Shown in pieces: positions 1-8,748 of a stretch of DNA of 64,000 nt. Source of the DNA: Brevundimonas lenta (lineage in GTDB: Bacteria > Pseudomonadota > Alphaproteobacteria > Caulobacterales > Caulobacteraceae); contig NZ_JACIDM010000003.1 in assembly GCF_014196335.1 (NCBI RefSeq), forward strand, positions 496,001-560,000, read 5' to 3'. A model generated the notes under the pieces. It was not told the DNA's origin and did not search any database. It saw nothing but the letters and a program-made list of their open reading frames with translations. The translations under genes were made by a program, and so were the position numbers. Each line of letters begins with the position of its first letter. Position 1 is the stretch's first letter.

Positions 1-432
1 ATGGCCCAGTCGACCAAGCCTGTCGCCACGCCGGCGCAAACGACGGCCGCCGTCGCCGCCGAGCCGGCCCCGGGGTCGGCGGAGTGGCTGCGGATGCGGA
101 GCGAGAGCTATGAAGCGGACCAGGCGACGGACGCGGAACAGGACCCGGCTGAGCTCGCCGCCACCATCAAGCTGAACTCCAGCATCGTCGCCGGCAATGC
201 AGCGGCCGAGCGATCGGAAGTCGAGGCCCAGGCCGCGTTCGAGGCCCAGAACGAGCGCTGGCGCGCCGAGAACGCCCGCTCGAACACCGCCCGCGCGGAA
301 TGGGAGGCGAACGTCGCCGCAGCCGACTCGGCCCGGGCCCGCTGGGAACGCGAGCGCGCCGCGTGGGAAGCCGAGGTCGCCGCCTGCCGGGCCAGCGGCC
401 GGGTCTGCATCACGCCCGACGCGCCGAAGTAG
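1..432 (+). CDS. Ala/Glu-rich coiled-coil protein, unknown function (possibly 5'-partial)
   Basis: I do not recognise a family. The 143 residues are dominated by Ala, Glu and Arg. A run of heptad-like charged residues from about position 45 to 130, including repeated A-R-x-E-W-E-A patterns, predicts a long alpha-helix or coiled coil. Two cysteines lie close to the C-terminus (AACRASGRVC). The first base of the window is the A of an ATG, so the true start may lie upstream and no ribosome site can be judged. The next gene begins 70 bases downstream on the same strand. The third-position G/C bias fits a real gene. Confidence 0.55.
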   Translation: MAQSTKPVATPAQTTAAVAAEPAPGSAEWLRMRSESYEADQATDAEQDPAELAATIKLNSSIVAGNAAAERSEVEAQAAFEAQNERWRAENARSNTARAEWEANVAAADSARARWERERAAWEAEVAACRASGRVCITPDAPK

Positions 433-502
433 TCCGCGAGGCCGCGTTGCGCGCGGCGCCCGCCCGTGAGACCGTCGATCCACCCGCCCGACGGGAAGAT
501 CG

Positions 503-1273
503 ATGACAGATGTACCAGCGGACCCGAAGGACGCAGCACGCGCTGACCGCGTGCGGGCGGACGGCCGCATAGACACCTGGCGTCACCCGGGCTGGGTGCG
601 GATCACCCACTGGATCAATGTCATCGCGGTCGTCGTCCTGCTGATGAGCGGGCTGAACATCCTGATGGCGCACCCGGCGCTGTACTGGGGCGTCCGCTCG
701 ACCTTCGCCGATCCGTGGCTGCAGATTCCGACCCTGCCGGGCTGGATGATGCTGCCGCAGGTGCGCGACCTGGCGCAGGCGCGGCACTGGCATTTCCTGT
801 TCGCCTGGATCTTCGTCGCCAACGGATTGGCCTATCTGACCCTGGGCGTGCTGTTGCGGTGGCTGGCGCAACGCCTGTGGCCGACGCCGTCGGACCTGCG
901 CGGCTTCGGCACGACGGTCGCCGAGCATGTGCGCCTGCATTTTCCGAATGATGAGCGGGCGCGGACGTACAATGTCCTGCAGAAGCTGACCTACCTGGCC
1001 ATGATCCTGGTGGTGCTGCCGATGATGCTGCTCACCGGCCTGTCGATGTCGCCGGGGTTCAACGCCATCGGGGGGCTGCTGCTGGAGCTGTTGGGCGGGC
1101 GGCAGTCCGCGCGCACGCTGCATTTCATTTCCGCCGGCCTGATCGTCGGCTTCGTCGTCGTCCACGTCGGACTGGTGATCTGGACGGGGCCGGCGAACAA
1201 CATGCGGTCCATGATCACCGGCTGGTACGCGATCCGGTCGGGTCGTGCGCCGGACCAGGGAGGTCCCCGATGA
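503..1273 (+). CDS. Cytochrome b561-type membrane subunit (thiosulfate reductase/hydrogenase cytochrome b family)
   Basis: This looks like a di-haem b-type cytochrome of the inner membrane that passes electrons between quinones and a partner oxidoreductase. The 256 residues start with a hydrophilic arm, then HPGWVRITHW followed by a hydrophobic helix (VIAVVVLLMSGLNIL). Further hydrophobic segments contain histidines (ARHWHFLFAW, RTLHFISAGLIVGFVVVHVGLV), the pattern of the PF01292 family with haem-ligand histidines on several helices. GGAAG lies 5 bases before the ATG. The stop overlaps the start of the molybdopterin oxidoreductase by ATGA, so the two are translationally coupled and the cytochrome is probably its membrane electron partner. 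Confidence 0.85.
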   Translation: MTDVPADPKDAARADRVRADGRIDTWRHPGWVRITHWINVIAVVVLLMSGLNILMAHPALYWGVRSTFADPWLQIPTLPGWMMLPQVRDLAQARHWHFLFAWIFVANGLAYLTLGVLLRWLAQRLWPTPSDLRGFGTTVAEHVRLHFPNDERARTYNVLQKLTYLAMILVVLPMMLLTGLSMSPGFNAIGGLLLELLGGRQSARTLHFISAGLIVGFVVVHVGLVIWTGPANNMRSMITGWYAIRSGRAPDQGGPR

Positions 1274-2025
1274 ACCGCCGCCGTTGGCTGATCGGAGCGG
1301 TGGGCGTCGCGACGACGATGCTGACCGCGTGCGGCCGGGTCGGGGCGGACCTTTCGGAACAGGCGCGGCGGATGTCGGAAGGCCTGACGCGCCGGATGCA
1401 GCGCCTGATCGTGCCGCGCGACGCCCTGGCGCCGACCTATAGCCGCGCCGAAATCTCACCGGACTTCCGGCCGAACGGATCCGTCGATCCGGCGGCGTCG
1501 GACTATCTGGCCCTGAAGGCCGACGGTTTCGCCGGCTATCGGTTGGTGGTGGACGGCCTGGTGGATCGGCCGCTGTCGTTGAGCCTCGCCGACCTGCGGG
1601 CCCGTCCGGCGCAGACGCAGATCACCAAGCACGACTGCGTCGAGGGCTGGACCTCCATCGCCGAATGGACGGGCGTGCGGCTGGAGGCGTTGCTGGACGA
1701 GGCGGGGCTGAAGCCCGACGCGAAGTACGTCGTGTTCCATTGCTTCGACGCCCTGGACCAGCAGGAGGATGGCGAGCGGTATTACGAGAGCATCGATATG
1801 ATCGATGCGCGGCACCCGCAGACCATCCTGGCCTATGCGATGAACGGGGAGACGCTGCCGGTTCCGCACGGGGCGCCGCTGAGGCTGCGGGTCGAACGGC
1901 AACTGGGCTACAAACACGCCAAATACATACGGCGCATCGAGGCCGTGGACAGCTTCGCCGACATCGGCGGCGGCAAGGGCGGTTACTGGGAAGATCGGGG
2001 CTACGAGTGGTACGCGGGAATCTGA
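1270..2025 (+). CDS. Molybdopterin-dependent oxidoreductase, sulfite-oxidase/YedY type, Tat/lipoprotein signal
   Basis: The 251-residue protein carries the sulfite-oxidase fold molybdopterin domain (PF00174). The conserved molybdenum-ligand cysteine sits in HDCVEGW (Cys123), and later motifs such as LPVPHGAPLRL and LGYKHAKYIRRIE follow the family pattern. The N-terminus MNRRRWLIGAVGVATTMLTAC has a twin-arginine-like stretch followed by the lipobox LTAC (Cys21), so it is probably exported folded by Tat and then anchored as a lipoprotein. It overlaps the preceding cytochrome b gene by 4 bases. The pair resembles MsrP/MsrQ in logic, but the cytochrome is not of the MsrQ type. The substrate cannot be read from sequence. 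Confidence 0.86.
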   Translation: MNRRRWLIGAVGVATTMLTACGRVGADLSEQARRMSEGLTRRMQRLIVPRDALAPTYSRAEISPDFRPNGSVDPAASDYLALKADGFAGYRLVVDGLVDRPLSLSLADLRARPAQTQITKHDCVEGWTSIAEWTGVRLEALLDEAGLKPDAKYVVFHCFDALDQQEDGERYYESIDMIDARHPQTILAYAMNGETLPVPHGAPLRLRVERQLGYKHAKYIRRIEAVDSFADIGGGKGGYWEDRGYEWYAGI

Positions 2026-3584
2026 CCCGGCGGGGGCTGGGCCAAGGGCTGGGATGGGCGGCGGGGGCCGCGTTGATGACGGGGGCGAGCGGAGCGGGGG
2101 CGAAGAACCGCCAGCTGGTCGTGGCGCAGACGCGATCGGGCGCCGTCCGCCTGGCGCTGGATGGCCTCGTCCTGTCAGGCAAGGGCATTCCCTATGGTCA
2201 GGCCGGGCGGTTCGAGACGCCCCGGCCGGTCGCGCCCTGGACCGGACAGTTGCGTGCAGAGGCGTTCGGACCGGCCTCGCCCCAGCGCGGAAATGAGCCG
2301 AACCAGTCCGAGGACTGCCTGCGTCTGAACGTGTGGACGTCCGCAGTGCATTCCGGGCGAAGGCCCGTGATCGTCTACATCCATGGCGGGGCCTATTCGA
2401 CCGGATCGGGATCCAGCCCGTTGACCAACGGCGCACGGCTGGCGGCGCGGGGCGATGTGGTGGTGGTCACCGTCAACCACCGGCTGGGGCCGCTGGGCTA
2501 TGCGTCGCTGGCGCGGCTGGCGCCGGGGTTCGAGGACTCGGGCAATCTGGGCCAGCTGGACCTTGTGCTGGCCCTGCAGTGGGTGCGGGACAACATTTAT
2601 GCGTTCGGAGGCGACGCCGGCTGCGTCACGGTCGTCGGTCAATCCGGCGGCGGGGCCAAGATCGCGACGCTGATGGCCATGCCGGCGGCGGCCGGCCTGT
2701 TCCATCGCGCCGTGACCATGAGCGGGCAGCAGGTCACGGCGTCGGGACCGCTGAACGCCACACGGCGGGCCGAGGTCTGGCTGGCGGCGCTGGAGCTGAC
2801 GCCGGACCGGATCGACGAGGTGCGGACGATGCCGGTCGAACGCCTGATCGAGGCGGCGGGCGCGACCGATCCGATCCTGGGCGGTTCGCTGTACTTCGGG
2901 CCGGTGCTGGACGGACGCAGCCTGACGCGGCATCCGTTCTGGCCCGACGCCGCGCCGCAATCGGCGGCCATACCGATGATGATCGGCAATACCCGCGAGG
3001 AGACGCTGGCCTTCCTCGGCGGCGACCCGGCCAACGCCGGGCTGACCTGGGACAGCCTGCCCGCAAAGCTGACGCCGTCGCAGATGCGCATCGACGTGGC
3101 GCCGGAGGAGGTCGTGGCCTGGTACCGGCGCGAGCATCCTGAGATGTCGCCCGACCAGGTGCTGATCCGGGCCACCACCGCCGCCCGCAGCTGGCGCGCC
3201 GCGGTGATCGAGGCGGAGGCCCGGGCGGCACAGGGGTCGCCCGCCTTCGTCTATCAACTGGACTGGGCCAGCCGGCTGCCCAACGGGCGGACGGGGGCCT
3301 TCCACACCTCGGACATACCGCTGATGCTGGACAATGTCGGCGCCGAGGGTTCGGGGGCGGTCGGGCCGGCGGCGCAGGCTATGGCCGACCGGATGAGCGA
3401 TGCGCTGATCGCCTTCGCCCGCACCGGCGATCCGAACCACCCGGGCTTGCCGACCTGGACGCGCTATTCGCTGGAGCGGCGCGAGACGATGGTCATGGAC
3501 GTGGCGCCCCGGATGGAGAACGACCCGCGCGGCGACGAGCGGCGTTTCTTCGGGCGCATCCCCTACATCCAGCCCGGGACCTGA
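2007..3584 (+). CDS. Type-B carboxylesterase/lipase, exported
   Basis: A serine hydrolase of the carboxylesterase type-B family, 525 residues from a GTG start. The nucleophile elbow is VVGQSGGGAK (Ser213), the oxyanion-hole motif is YIHGGAY, and the catalytic histidine region is GAFHTSDIPL (His433). The acidic residue is probably in the NTREE segment. The usual elbow is G-E-S-A-G-G, so Gln and Gly replace Glu and Ala here. The frame is open far upstream, but GTG at 2007 gives N-L-T-R-R-G-L-G-Q-G followed by a hydrophobic stretch, a plausible Tat signal peptide. That start lies 19 bases inside the oxidoreductase gene, making it the third member of the operon. The natural substrate is unknown. 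Confidence 0.85.
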   Translation: MVRGNLTRRGLGQGLGWAAGAALMTGASGAGAKNRQLVVAQTRSGAVRLALDGLVLSGKGIPYGQAGRFETPRPVAPWTGQLRAEAFGPASPQRGNEPNQSEDCLRLNVWTSAVHSGRRPVIVYIHGGAYSTGSGSSPLTNGARLAARGDVVVVTVNHRLGPLGYASLARLAPGFEDSGNLGQLDLVLALQWVRDNIYAFGGDAGCVTVVGQSGGGAKIATLMAMPAAAGLFHRAVTMSGQQVTASGPLNATRRAEVWLAALELTPDRIDEVRTMPVERLIEAAGATDPILGGSLYFGPVLDGRSLTRHPFWPDAAPQSAAIPMMIGNTREETLAFLGGDPANAGLTWDSLPAKLTPSQMRIDVAPEEVVAWYRREHPEMSPDQVLIRATTAARSWRAAVIEAEARAAQGSPAFVYQLDWASRLPNGRTGAFHTSDIPLMLDNVGAEGSGAVGPAAQAMADRMSDALIAFARTGDPNHPGLPTWTRYSLERRETMVMDVAPRMENDPRGDERRFFGRIPYIQPGT

Positions 3585-3587
3585 CGG

Positions 3588-4619
3588 CTAGAGCAGGACC
3601 TCGGCCCGGCGGTGATCGCTCTCGATGCCCGCCTCCAGCACTTCCATGACCGACAGGGCCTCGGCGGCCGGGACGGGATTGGGGCCTTCGCCCACGAGGG
3701 CCCGGGCGATGCCGTCGTAGTAGGCGCGGTAGTCGCCGGGAGGACCGGGCGCGACCTCGCGGCGACCTGAGGCGCCGTCGACGCGTACGGCGGGCAGTGG
3801 GTCGACGCCCCAGCCCTCGCGGCCGACCGGGAGACCGGCCTTGAGCTGGTCCTCCTGCACGTCGAGGCCGGACTTCAGCCAGCTGGCGCGGGCGCCGTGG
3901 ACGGCGAAGCGGACGTCGGGCGCGGGGGTGGTCATGTCGGCATGGAGAACGACGCGCTTGTCGGCATAGCGGAGGACGGCGTCAGCCCAGTCGATCGCCT
4001 CGCCGCCGTCGCGGAGCACCGCGAGGTCGCAGGTGATCCCGAGGGGGCGTCCGAACAGCACCAGCGCCTGATCGATCAGGTGGGGGCCGAGGTCGTGCCA
4101 GATGCCGCCGCCGGGCTGGGCCTTCTCGCGCCAGCGGTCGCGGACCTCGGGCCGGAAGCGGTCGAAGCGGCTTTCGAAGGTGCGGACGGGGCCGAGGCGG
4201 TTTGCGTGCAGTTCGGCCTTCAGGGCGAGGAAGTCGGCGTCCCAGCGGCGGTTATGAAAGACCGACAGCAGCAGGCCGCGAGCATCGGCGACGGCGGCGA
4301 CCTCGCGGGCCTCCTCAAGGGAGACGGCGAACGGCTTGTCGATGACGACCGCCTTGCCCGCCTCCAGCGCCGCGATGGCCTGGGGCGCGTGCAGGTCGTT
4401 GGGCGTGGCGATGACCACCAGATCAATGGCGGCGTCAGCGAGGGCGGCGTCGAGCGTCGCGACGGCCCGGACACCCGGCCAGGCCTCCGCCAGGGCGTCC
4501 GGCCGGCCGGTGACCACCGTATGCAGGTTCAGTCCCGGGCAGGCGTCGATGAGCGGCGCGTGAAAGGTCCGGCCGGCATAGCCGAACCCGACGAGGGCGA
4601 CGTTGGCGGGCGCGGTCAG
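3588..4619 (-). CDS. Gfo/Idh/MocA-family NAD(P)-dependent oxidoreductase, probable CTG start
   Basis: The Rossmann nucleotide-binding motif VALVGFGYAGRTFHAPLI is encoded at about 4552-4603. VIATPNDLHAPQA and VVIDKPFAVS follow, all diagnostic of the family, and the C-terminal sugar/substrate domain includes GGGIWHDLGPHLIDQAL. Total length is about 343 residues, normal for the family. The reading frame is closed by a stop at 4650-4652, and between there and the Rossmann motif there is no ATG, GTG or TTG. The first usable codon is CTG at 4619, 7 bases after a GAGG. It begins one base after the nrdB stop, so translation is probably coupled to nrdB. The gene ends 3 bases from the convergent esterase. 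Confidence 0.85.
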   Translation of the reverse strand: MTAPANVALVGFGYAGRTFHAPLIDACPGLNLHTVVTGRPDALAEAWPGVRAVATLDAALADAAIDLVVIATPNDLHAPQAIAALEAGKAVVIDKPFAVSLEEAREVAAVADARGLLLSVFHNRRWDADFLALKAELHANRLGPVRTFESRFDRFRPEVRDRWREKAQPGGGIWHDLGPHLIDQALVLFGRPLGITCDLAVLRDGGEAIDWADAVLRYADKRVVLHADMTTPAPDVRFAVHGARASWLKSGLDVQEDQLKAGLPVGREGWGVDPLPAVRVDGASGRREVAPGPPGDYRAYYDGIARALVGEGPNPVPAAEALSVMEVLEAGIESDHRRAEVLL

Positions 4620-4620
4620 A

Positions 4621-5664
4621 TCAGACCTCGGCGCCCTCGGCGCGCTTCTTCATCATGGCGTCGAAGCTGCCCCAGACGCCTTCGGCGCCGTGCCACGAGC
4701 CCTTGGTCGCAGCCTTGGAGTATTCCGTGGCGCGCGCTTCGAAGAAGTTGGCGTGCTCGACGCCCGACAGCAGCGACTGAAGCCACGGCAGCGGGTTTTC
4801 CTTCACGCCATAGGCTTCCGGCAGCTGCAGCTGGCGCAGGCGCCAGTCGGCGATGAAGCGGATGTATTGCTTGATGTCGTCGGGAACCATGCCGTTCACC
4901 GGACCCATTTCGAAGGCCAGGTCGATGAACTTGTCCTCCATCTCGACCACCGTCTTGCAGCATTCGACGATGTCGGCGGCGACCTGCGGGGTGACCGCGC
5001 CGGTCTCCTTGTTGAAGGCGTGGTACAGCTTGATGATGCCCTCGCAGTGCAGGCTCTCGTCCCGCACCGACCACGACACGATCTGGCCCATGCCCTTCAT
5101 TTTGTTCTGGCGCGGGAAGTTCATCAGCATCGCGAACGAGGCGAACAGCTGAAGCCCCTCGGCGAAGCCGCCGAACATGGCCAGGGTACGGGCGATGTCG
5201 GCGTCGGTTTCGACCCCGAACCGGCCCATATAGTCGTGCTTGTCCCGCATGGCCTCGTATTCCATGAAGGCGCCGAACTCGCTCTCGGGCATGCCGATGG
5301 TCTCGAGCAGCAGGGCGTAGGCCGCGATGTGGATGGTCTCCATGTTGGCGAAGCTCGCCAGCATCATCTTGACCTCGGTCGGTTTGAACACCCGACCGTA
5401 GCGCTCCATGTAGTTGTCCTGGACCTCGATGTCGGCCTGGGTGAAGAAGCGGAAAATCTGGGTCAGCAGGTTGCGCTCGCCGTCGTTCAGATTGACGGCC
5501 CAGTCCTTCATGTCCTCGCCCAGCGGCACCTCTTCGGGCATCCAGTGGACCTGCTGCTGCTTCTTCCACATGTCGAAGGCCCACGGGTACCGGAACGGCT
5601 TGTAGGCGGCCGACGGCGTCAGCAGGCCGGGGGTCGAAAGCTTCATCGGGGCGTGCGCGTTCAT
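4621..5664 (-). CDS. nrdB: Ribonucleoside-diphosphate reductase class I beta subunit
   Basis: Makes and holds the radical needed to reduce ribonucleotides to deoxyribonucleotides, together with NrdA. The 347-residue protein has the di-iron and radical signature NMETIHIAAYALL, giving Glu109, His112 and the radical tyrosine Tyr116. The second ligand pair is in SVRDESLHCEG. Tyr116 indicates a tyrosyl-radical (subclass Ia-like) enzyme. The ATG at 5664 (MNAHAPMKL) is chosen because it matches family length; the longer open frame upstream is non-coding. nrdA lies at 12622 on the other strand, so the subunits are not in one operon. NrdR-like boxes lie upstream. Confidence 0.95.
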   Translation of the reverse strand: MNAHAPMKLSTPGLLTPSAAYKPFRYPWAFDMWKKQQQVHWMPEEVPLGEDMKDWAVNLNDGERNLLTQIFRFFTQADIEVQDNYMERYGRVFKPTEVKMMLASFANMETIHIAAYALLLETIGMPESEFGAFMEYEAMRDKHDYMGRFGVETDADIARTLAMFGGFAEGLQLFASFAMLMNFPRQNKMKGMGQIVSWSVRDESLHCEGIIKLYHAFNKETGAVTPQVAADIVECCKTVVEMEDKFIDLAFEMGPVNGMVPDDIKQYIRFIADWRLRQLQLPEAYGVKENPLPWLQSLLSGVEHANFFEARATEYSKAATKGSWHGAEGVWGSFDAMMKKRAEGAEV

Positions 5665-5740
5665 CGGGAGCTCGGTCGGCGAATCCGGAATGGAATGACT
5701 TTCACCATGCGGGCGCGGAGGCGCGGCGCCAAGTCGAAAT

Positions 5741-5786
5741 GCGGCTATATTGCGATCACTTTTTCCGAAGCCGCTACATGTAGTAG
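5741..5786 (-). promoter_or_regulatory. Putative NrdR boxes upstream of nrdB
   Basis: Two NrdR-like half-conserved palindromes lie 80-120 bases upstream of the nrdB start. CTACATGTAG at 5774-5783 is a perfect palindrome matching the C-W-A-T-A-T-A-T-W-G core at all strongly conserved positions. CTATATTGCG at 5745-5754 matches the left half. Centre-to-centre distance is 29 bases, slightly short of the 31-32 usual for NrdR pairs, so the second box is uncertain. Confidence 0.45.
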
Positions 5787-5913
5787 CTGCGCCATACAGG
5801 ACCGGGGATGAAACCGGGGATGGTCCCAAGGCCGCCTTATGGGCCAGGGCGGAGGACTTGAGTGCGGGCGGGCGCGGCCCGGCGCAGGCTGGCGGCGCAA
5901 AAGGGAGAGGATC

Positions 5914-6552
5914 ATGACCTACACCGTCTATGGCGCGGCGGGTTCGGGCTCGGTTCCGGTCGAGGCGGCGCTGACCCTGATCGGTGCGCCGTTCGAGGTG
6001 ACCGAGGCTGTGACCTGGGAGGGAGACCACGAGCGGGACAAGGTCGCGACGGTCAATCCGATGCGGCAGATTCCGGCGCTGATCACCCCCGACGGCGAGA
6101 CCATCACGGAGAGCGCGGCGATCCTGATCTGGCTGGCCGAGCAGCATCCCGAGGCGGCCCTGGCGCCCGAGGCGTGCGATCCGCGGCGGGGGCAGTTCCT
6201 GCGCTGGATGACCTTCGTGCCGGCGTCGATCTATTCGATGTTCTGGGTGCGGGACGTGCCGTCGCGGCTGGGCGGGGACGATCCGGCGGCGCAGGAGACG
6301 ATCAGGGTCCGCACCGCCGAACGCATCGCCGACTGCTGGGCGAAGATGGACAGCCAGATCGAACCGGGGCGCTGGTTGCTGGGCGACGAGCTGACCGTGC
6401 TGGACCTGTATGTCGCGACGGCGAGCCGCTGGACGCCCCGGCGCGAGAGGTTCGCCGAGGTCGCGCCACGGATGAACAAGGTGGTGAAGCGGGTGGATGA
6501 TCTGCCGGAACTGCAGGCGTTCTGGGCGGAGCGGTTTCCGTCCAGCGAGTAG
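5914..6552 (+). CDS. Glutathione S-transferase family protein
   Basis: The 212 residues have the N-terminal thioredoxin-like GST domain, with MTYTVYGAAGSGSVPVEAAL, then N-P-M-R-Q-I-P-A-L containing the cis-proline that binds glutathione, and ETITESAAILIWLAE. An all-helical C-terminal domain contains GRWLLGDELTVLDLYVA, the family N-capping/substrate motif. Start ATG follows AAGGGAGAGG at a proper distance. The gene is divergent from nrdB and tail-to-tail with a sensor kinase (stop codons adjacent). Substrate and class cannot be assigned. Confidence 0.88.
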   Translation: MTYTVYGAAGSGSVPVEAALTLIGAPFEVTEAVTWEGDHERDKVATVNPMRQIPALITPDGETITESAAILIWLAEQHPEAALAPEACDPRRGQFLRWMTFVPASIYSMFWVRDVPSRLGGDDPAAQETIRVRTAERIADCWAKMDSQIEPGRWLLGDELTVLDLYVATASRWTPRRERFAEVAPRMNKVVKRVDDLPELQAFWAERFPSSE

Positions 6553-8709
6553 CTACGCCGCCTCGAAGACCCGGCCGACAGGCAGGGCGCCGGAGAGGGC
6601 GCGGGAGACGGCGTCGAACAGGCCGGCCTGGTTCACGGGCTTGGCGAGGTGGGCGTTCATGCCGGCGCCGAGACAGCGGACCACATCCTCGGGCATGGCG
6701 TCGGCGGTCATGGCGACGACGGCGATGCGGCCGACAGCGCCCGGCAGCTCGCGAATGCGGCGGGTAGCTTCCAGGCCGTCCATGCGGGGCATGCGTACGT
6801 CCATGAGGACGACGTCGAAGGGGTGGGCCTGGACCGCCTCAAGGGCCTCGCAACCGTCGCAGGCCTCGACCACCTCGCAGCCGAAGGCCTGCAGCATGAT
6901 GCGGGCGACCTCGCGGTTCACCGGATGGTCGTCGACGACGAGGACGCGGGGCGCGCGCTCGGCTTCGGGCTCGGCCGTGGACGCCTCAAGCGCGGCCGGT
7001 TCGACCGGTTGGTGCTGTTCGACCGGCGCATCGCCGACGCGGCGCAGGGGCAGGTGCAGGGTGAAGGTCGAGCCCTCGCCCGGGACGCTGTCGACCTCGA
7101 TACGGCCACCGAGGCGGCGGACGTGACGAGAGGCCAGGGCCAGGCCGAGGCCGGCGCCGGAATGGCTGCGGCGGATGGAGGCGTCGCCCTGGGCGAAGGC
7201 CTCGAACAGGTCGGGCAGGACTTCGGGAAGGATGCCGCAGCCGGTGTCGGTGACGCGGATGGCCACGCCGTCGGCGGCGCGATCCAGGCGCACGGAGATC
7301 TGGCCCTTCTCGGTGAACTTCACGGCGTTGGCGATCAGCGGGTGCAGGGCCTGACGCAGGGCGCGGCGGTCGGCGGCGAAGCGGGCGCGCGGCGGCAGAC
7401 GATCGTCGATGGTCAGGGCCAGGCCTCGGGCGTCGGCGGCGGCGCGGCTGGCGATGGCGGCCTCGCGCGCCACGGCGGCGAGGTCGAGCGGTTCCAGCGA
7501 GACGGTGTCGGCGCCGCGGGCGAAATCGAGGATGTCCTCGACCAGCATCAGCAGACCGTCGCTGGATTCGCGGATCTGACGGGCCTGACGGACGGCCTCG
7601 GCGTCGAGGCCGGGGCGGCCGGCCAGAAGGTCGGCGAACCCCGCGACGCCGTTCAGCGGCGTGCGCATCTCATGGCTCATCATGGCGAGGAAGCGCGAGC
7701 GGGCGGCGGCGGCGTCCTCGGCCCGGCGGCGGGCCTCGTGGGCGGCTTCGGTACGGCTGCGCAGACGGGCCTCAAGGGCGCGGCGCTCGCTCATGACCGT
7801 GCTGAGCGGCAGAACGGTCGCGACCATCGCCAGCATGTAGAGATTATAGACGCCCAAACGGCGCAGCATCGGCGGGACGGCTTCCAGACCCGGCAGGTCG
7901 AGCAGACGGGCCAACTGAACCGGCCCGTGGCCCGTCAGGGTGAGGACGCCGCTGATGCCGGCCAGCAGGATCAGCGCAAGGGACGCCAGGGTCGGCGACA
8001 GGCGCAGGCCGATCAGCAGCATCGGCAGGAAGGTCAAGAACAGGATCGGCGAGTCCGACTGCCAGAACACTGTGGCGGTGACGACGACCATCATGGCCAT
8101 CAGACCGATGGCCTCCGGACGGCTGGCGCGCGCCATGCCCTGGAAGCGGTGGCGACGGGCCAGCAGCAGCAGGACGGGGGTGACCAGCAACAGGCCGACC
8201 AGTTCGACGATGACGAAGGACTGCAGATTGAACAGCCAGACCGTCAGCGGCGGCTGACGGAGCGAGACCAGCACGGCGAAGCCCAGCGCGGCGATGATGG
8301 CCACGGCCGGCGCGGCGGCGAAGACGGCGAAGTTGAACAGCCGGCGCGGGCGACGCATGTCCAGCGCGGCGCCACAGATGCGTCGCGCCAGCACGGCGGC
8401 GATGGTCGCCTGGCCGATATTCATCAGGGCGTTGAGCCAGAGCAGAATGCCGGGATCGCCGCGCAGCAGATTGCTGAAAAGATTGATGGTGAAGCAGGCG
8501 GTGAGGACCATCACCGCGGGGCGGCGATGCAGCTGCAGGAGCGCCGCCGCCATGATGCCGTTGGATAGCCAGACGGTGACCGCGCCGTAGGTCGCCACAC
8601 TCCAGTGACCCGTCAGCTGGGACACTGCGAAGAGCAGAACATAGGCCCATGCGGGCGGACCGGCCACGCGACCCGCTTCATGCCTGAACAGACGCCAACG
8701 ACCCCTCAA
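6553..8709 (-). CDS. MASE1-like hybrid sensor histidine kinase with C-terminal receiver
   Basis: The 718-residue inner-membrane sensor kinase begins with about eight hydrophobic segments (residues 20-310) resembling a MASE1 sensor. A short coiled coil follows, then the HisKA phospho-acceptor site MMSHEMRTPLNG (His346), an HATPase domain (LIANAVKFTEKG, TDTGCGI, GAGLGLALA), and one receiver domain (VVDDHPVN, VVLMDVRMPRMDG with Asp637, HLAKPVN). There is no Hpt domain, so a separate Hpt protein would be needed for a relay. Start is TTG at 8709 with GGAGG upstream. It is a single gene, convergent with the GST and divergent from the nucleotidyltransferase. The stimulus is unknown. Confidence 0.88.
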   Translation of the reverse strand: MRGRWRLFRHEAGRVAGPPAWAYVLLFAVSQLTGHWSVATYGAVTVWLSNGIMAAALLQLHRRPAVMVLTACFTINLFSNLLRGDPGILLWLNALMNIGQATIAAVLARRICGAALDMRRPRRLFNFAVFAAAPAVAIIAALGFAVLVSLRQPPLTVWLFNLQSFVIVELVGLLLVTPVLLLLARRHRFQGMARASRPEAIGLMAMMVVVTATVFWQSDSPILFLTFLPMLLIGLRLSPTLASLALILLAGISGVLTLTGHGPVQLARLLDLPGLEAVPPMLRRLGVYNLYMLAMVATVLPLSTVMSERRALEARLRSRTEAAHEARRRAEDAAAARSRFLAMMSHEMRTPLNGVAGFADLLAGRPGLDAEAVRQARQIRESSDGLLMLVEDILDFARGADTVSLEPLDLAAVAREAAIASRAAADARGLALTIDDRLPPRARFAADRRALRQALHPLIANAVKFTEKGQISVRLDRAADGVAIRVTDTGCGILPEVLPDLFEAFAQGDASIRRSHSGAGLGLALASRHVRRLGGRIEVDSVPGEGSTFTLHLPLRRVGDAPVEQHQPVEPAALEASTAEPEAERAPRVLVVDDHPVNREVARIMLQAFGCEVVEACDGCEALEAVQAHPFDVVLMDVRMPRMDGLEATRRIRELPGAVGRIAVVAMTADAMPEDVVRCLGAGMNAHLAKPVNQAGLFDAVSRALSGALPVGRVFEAA

Positions 8710-8748
8710 CCGGAGATCCTCCCGGTCACCACGACCCTATGACCGGTA

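Noticed and set aside
5839..5913. A 25-residue N-terminal extension of the GST from an earlier start
   Set aside because: The ATG at 5914 has an AAGGGAGAGG ribosome site and matches the family N-terminus.
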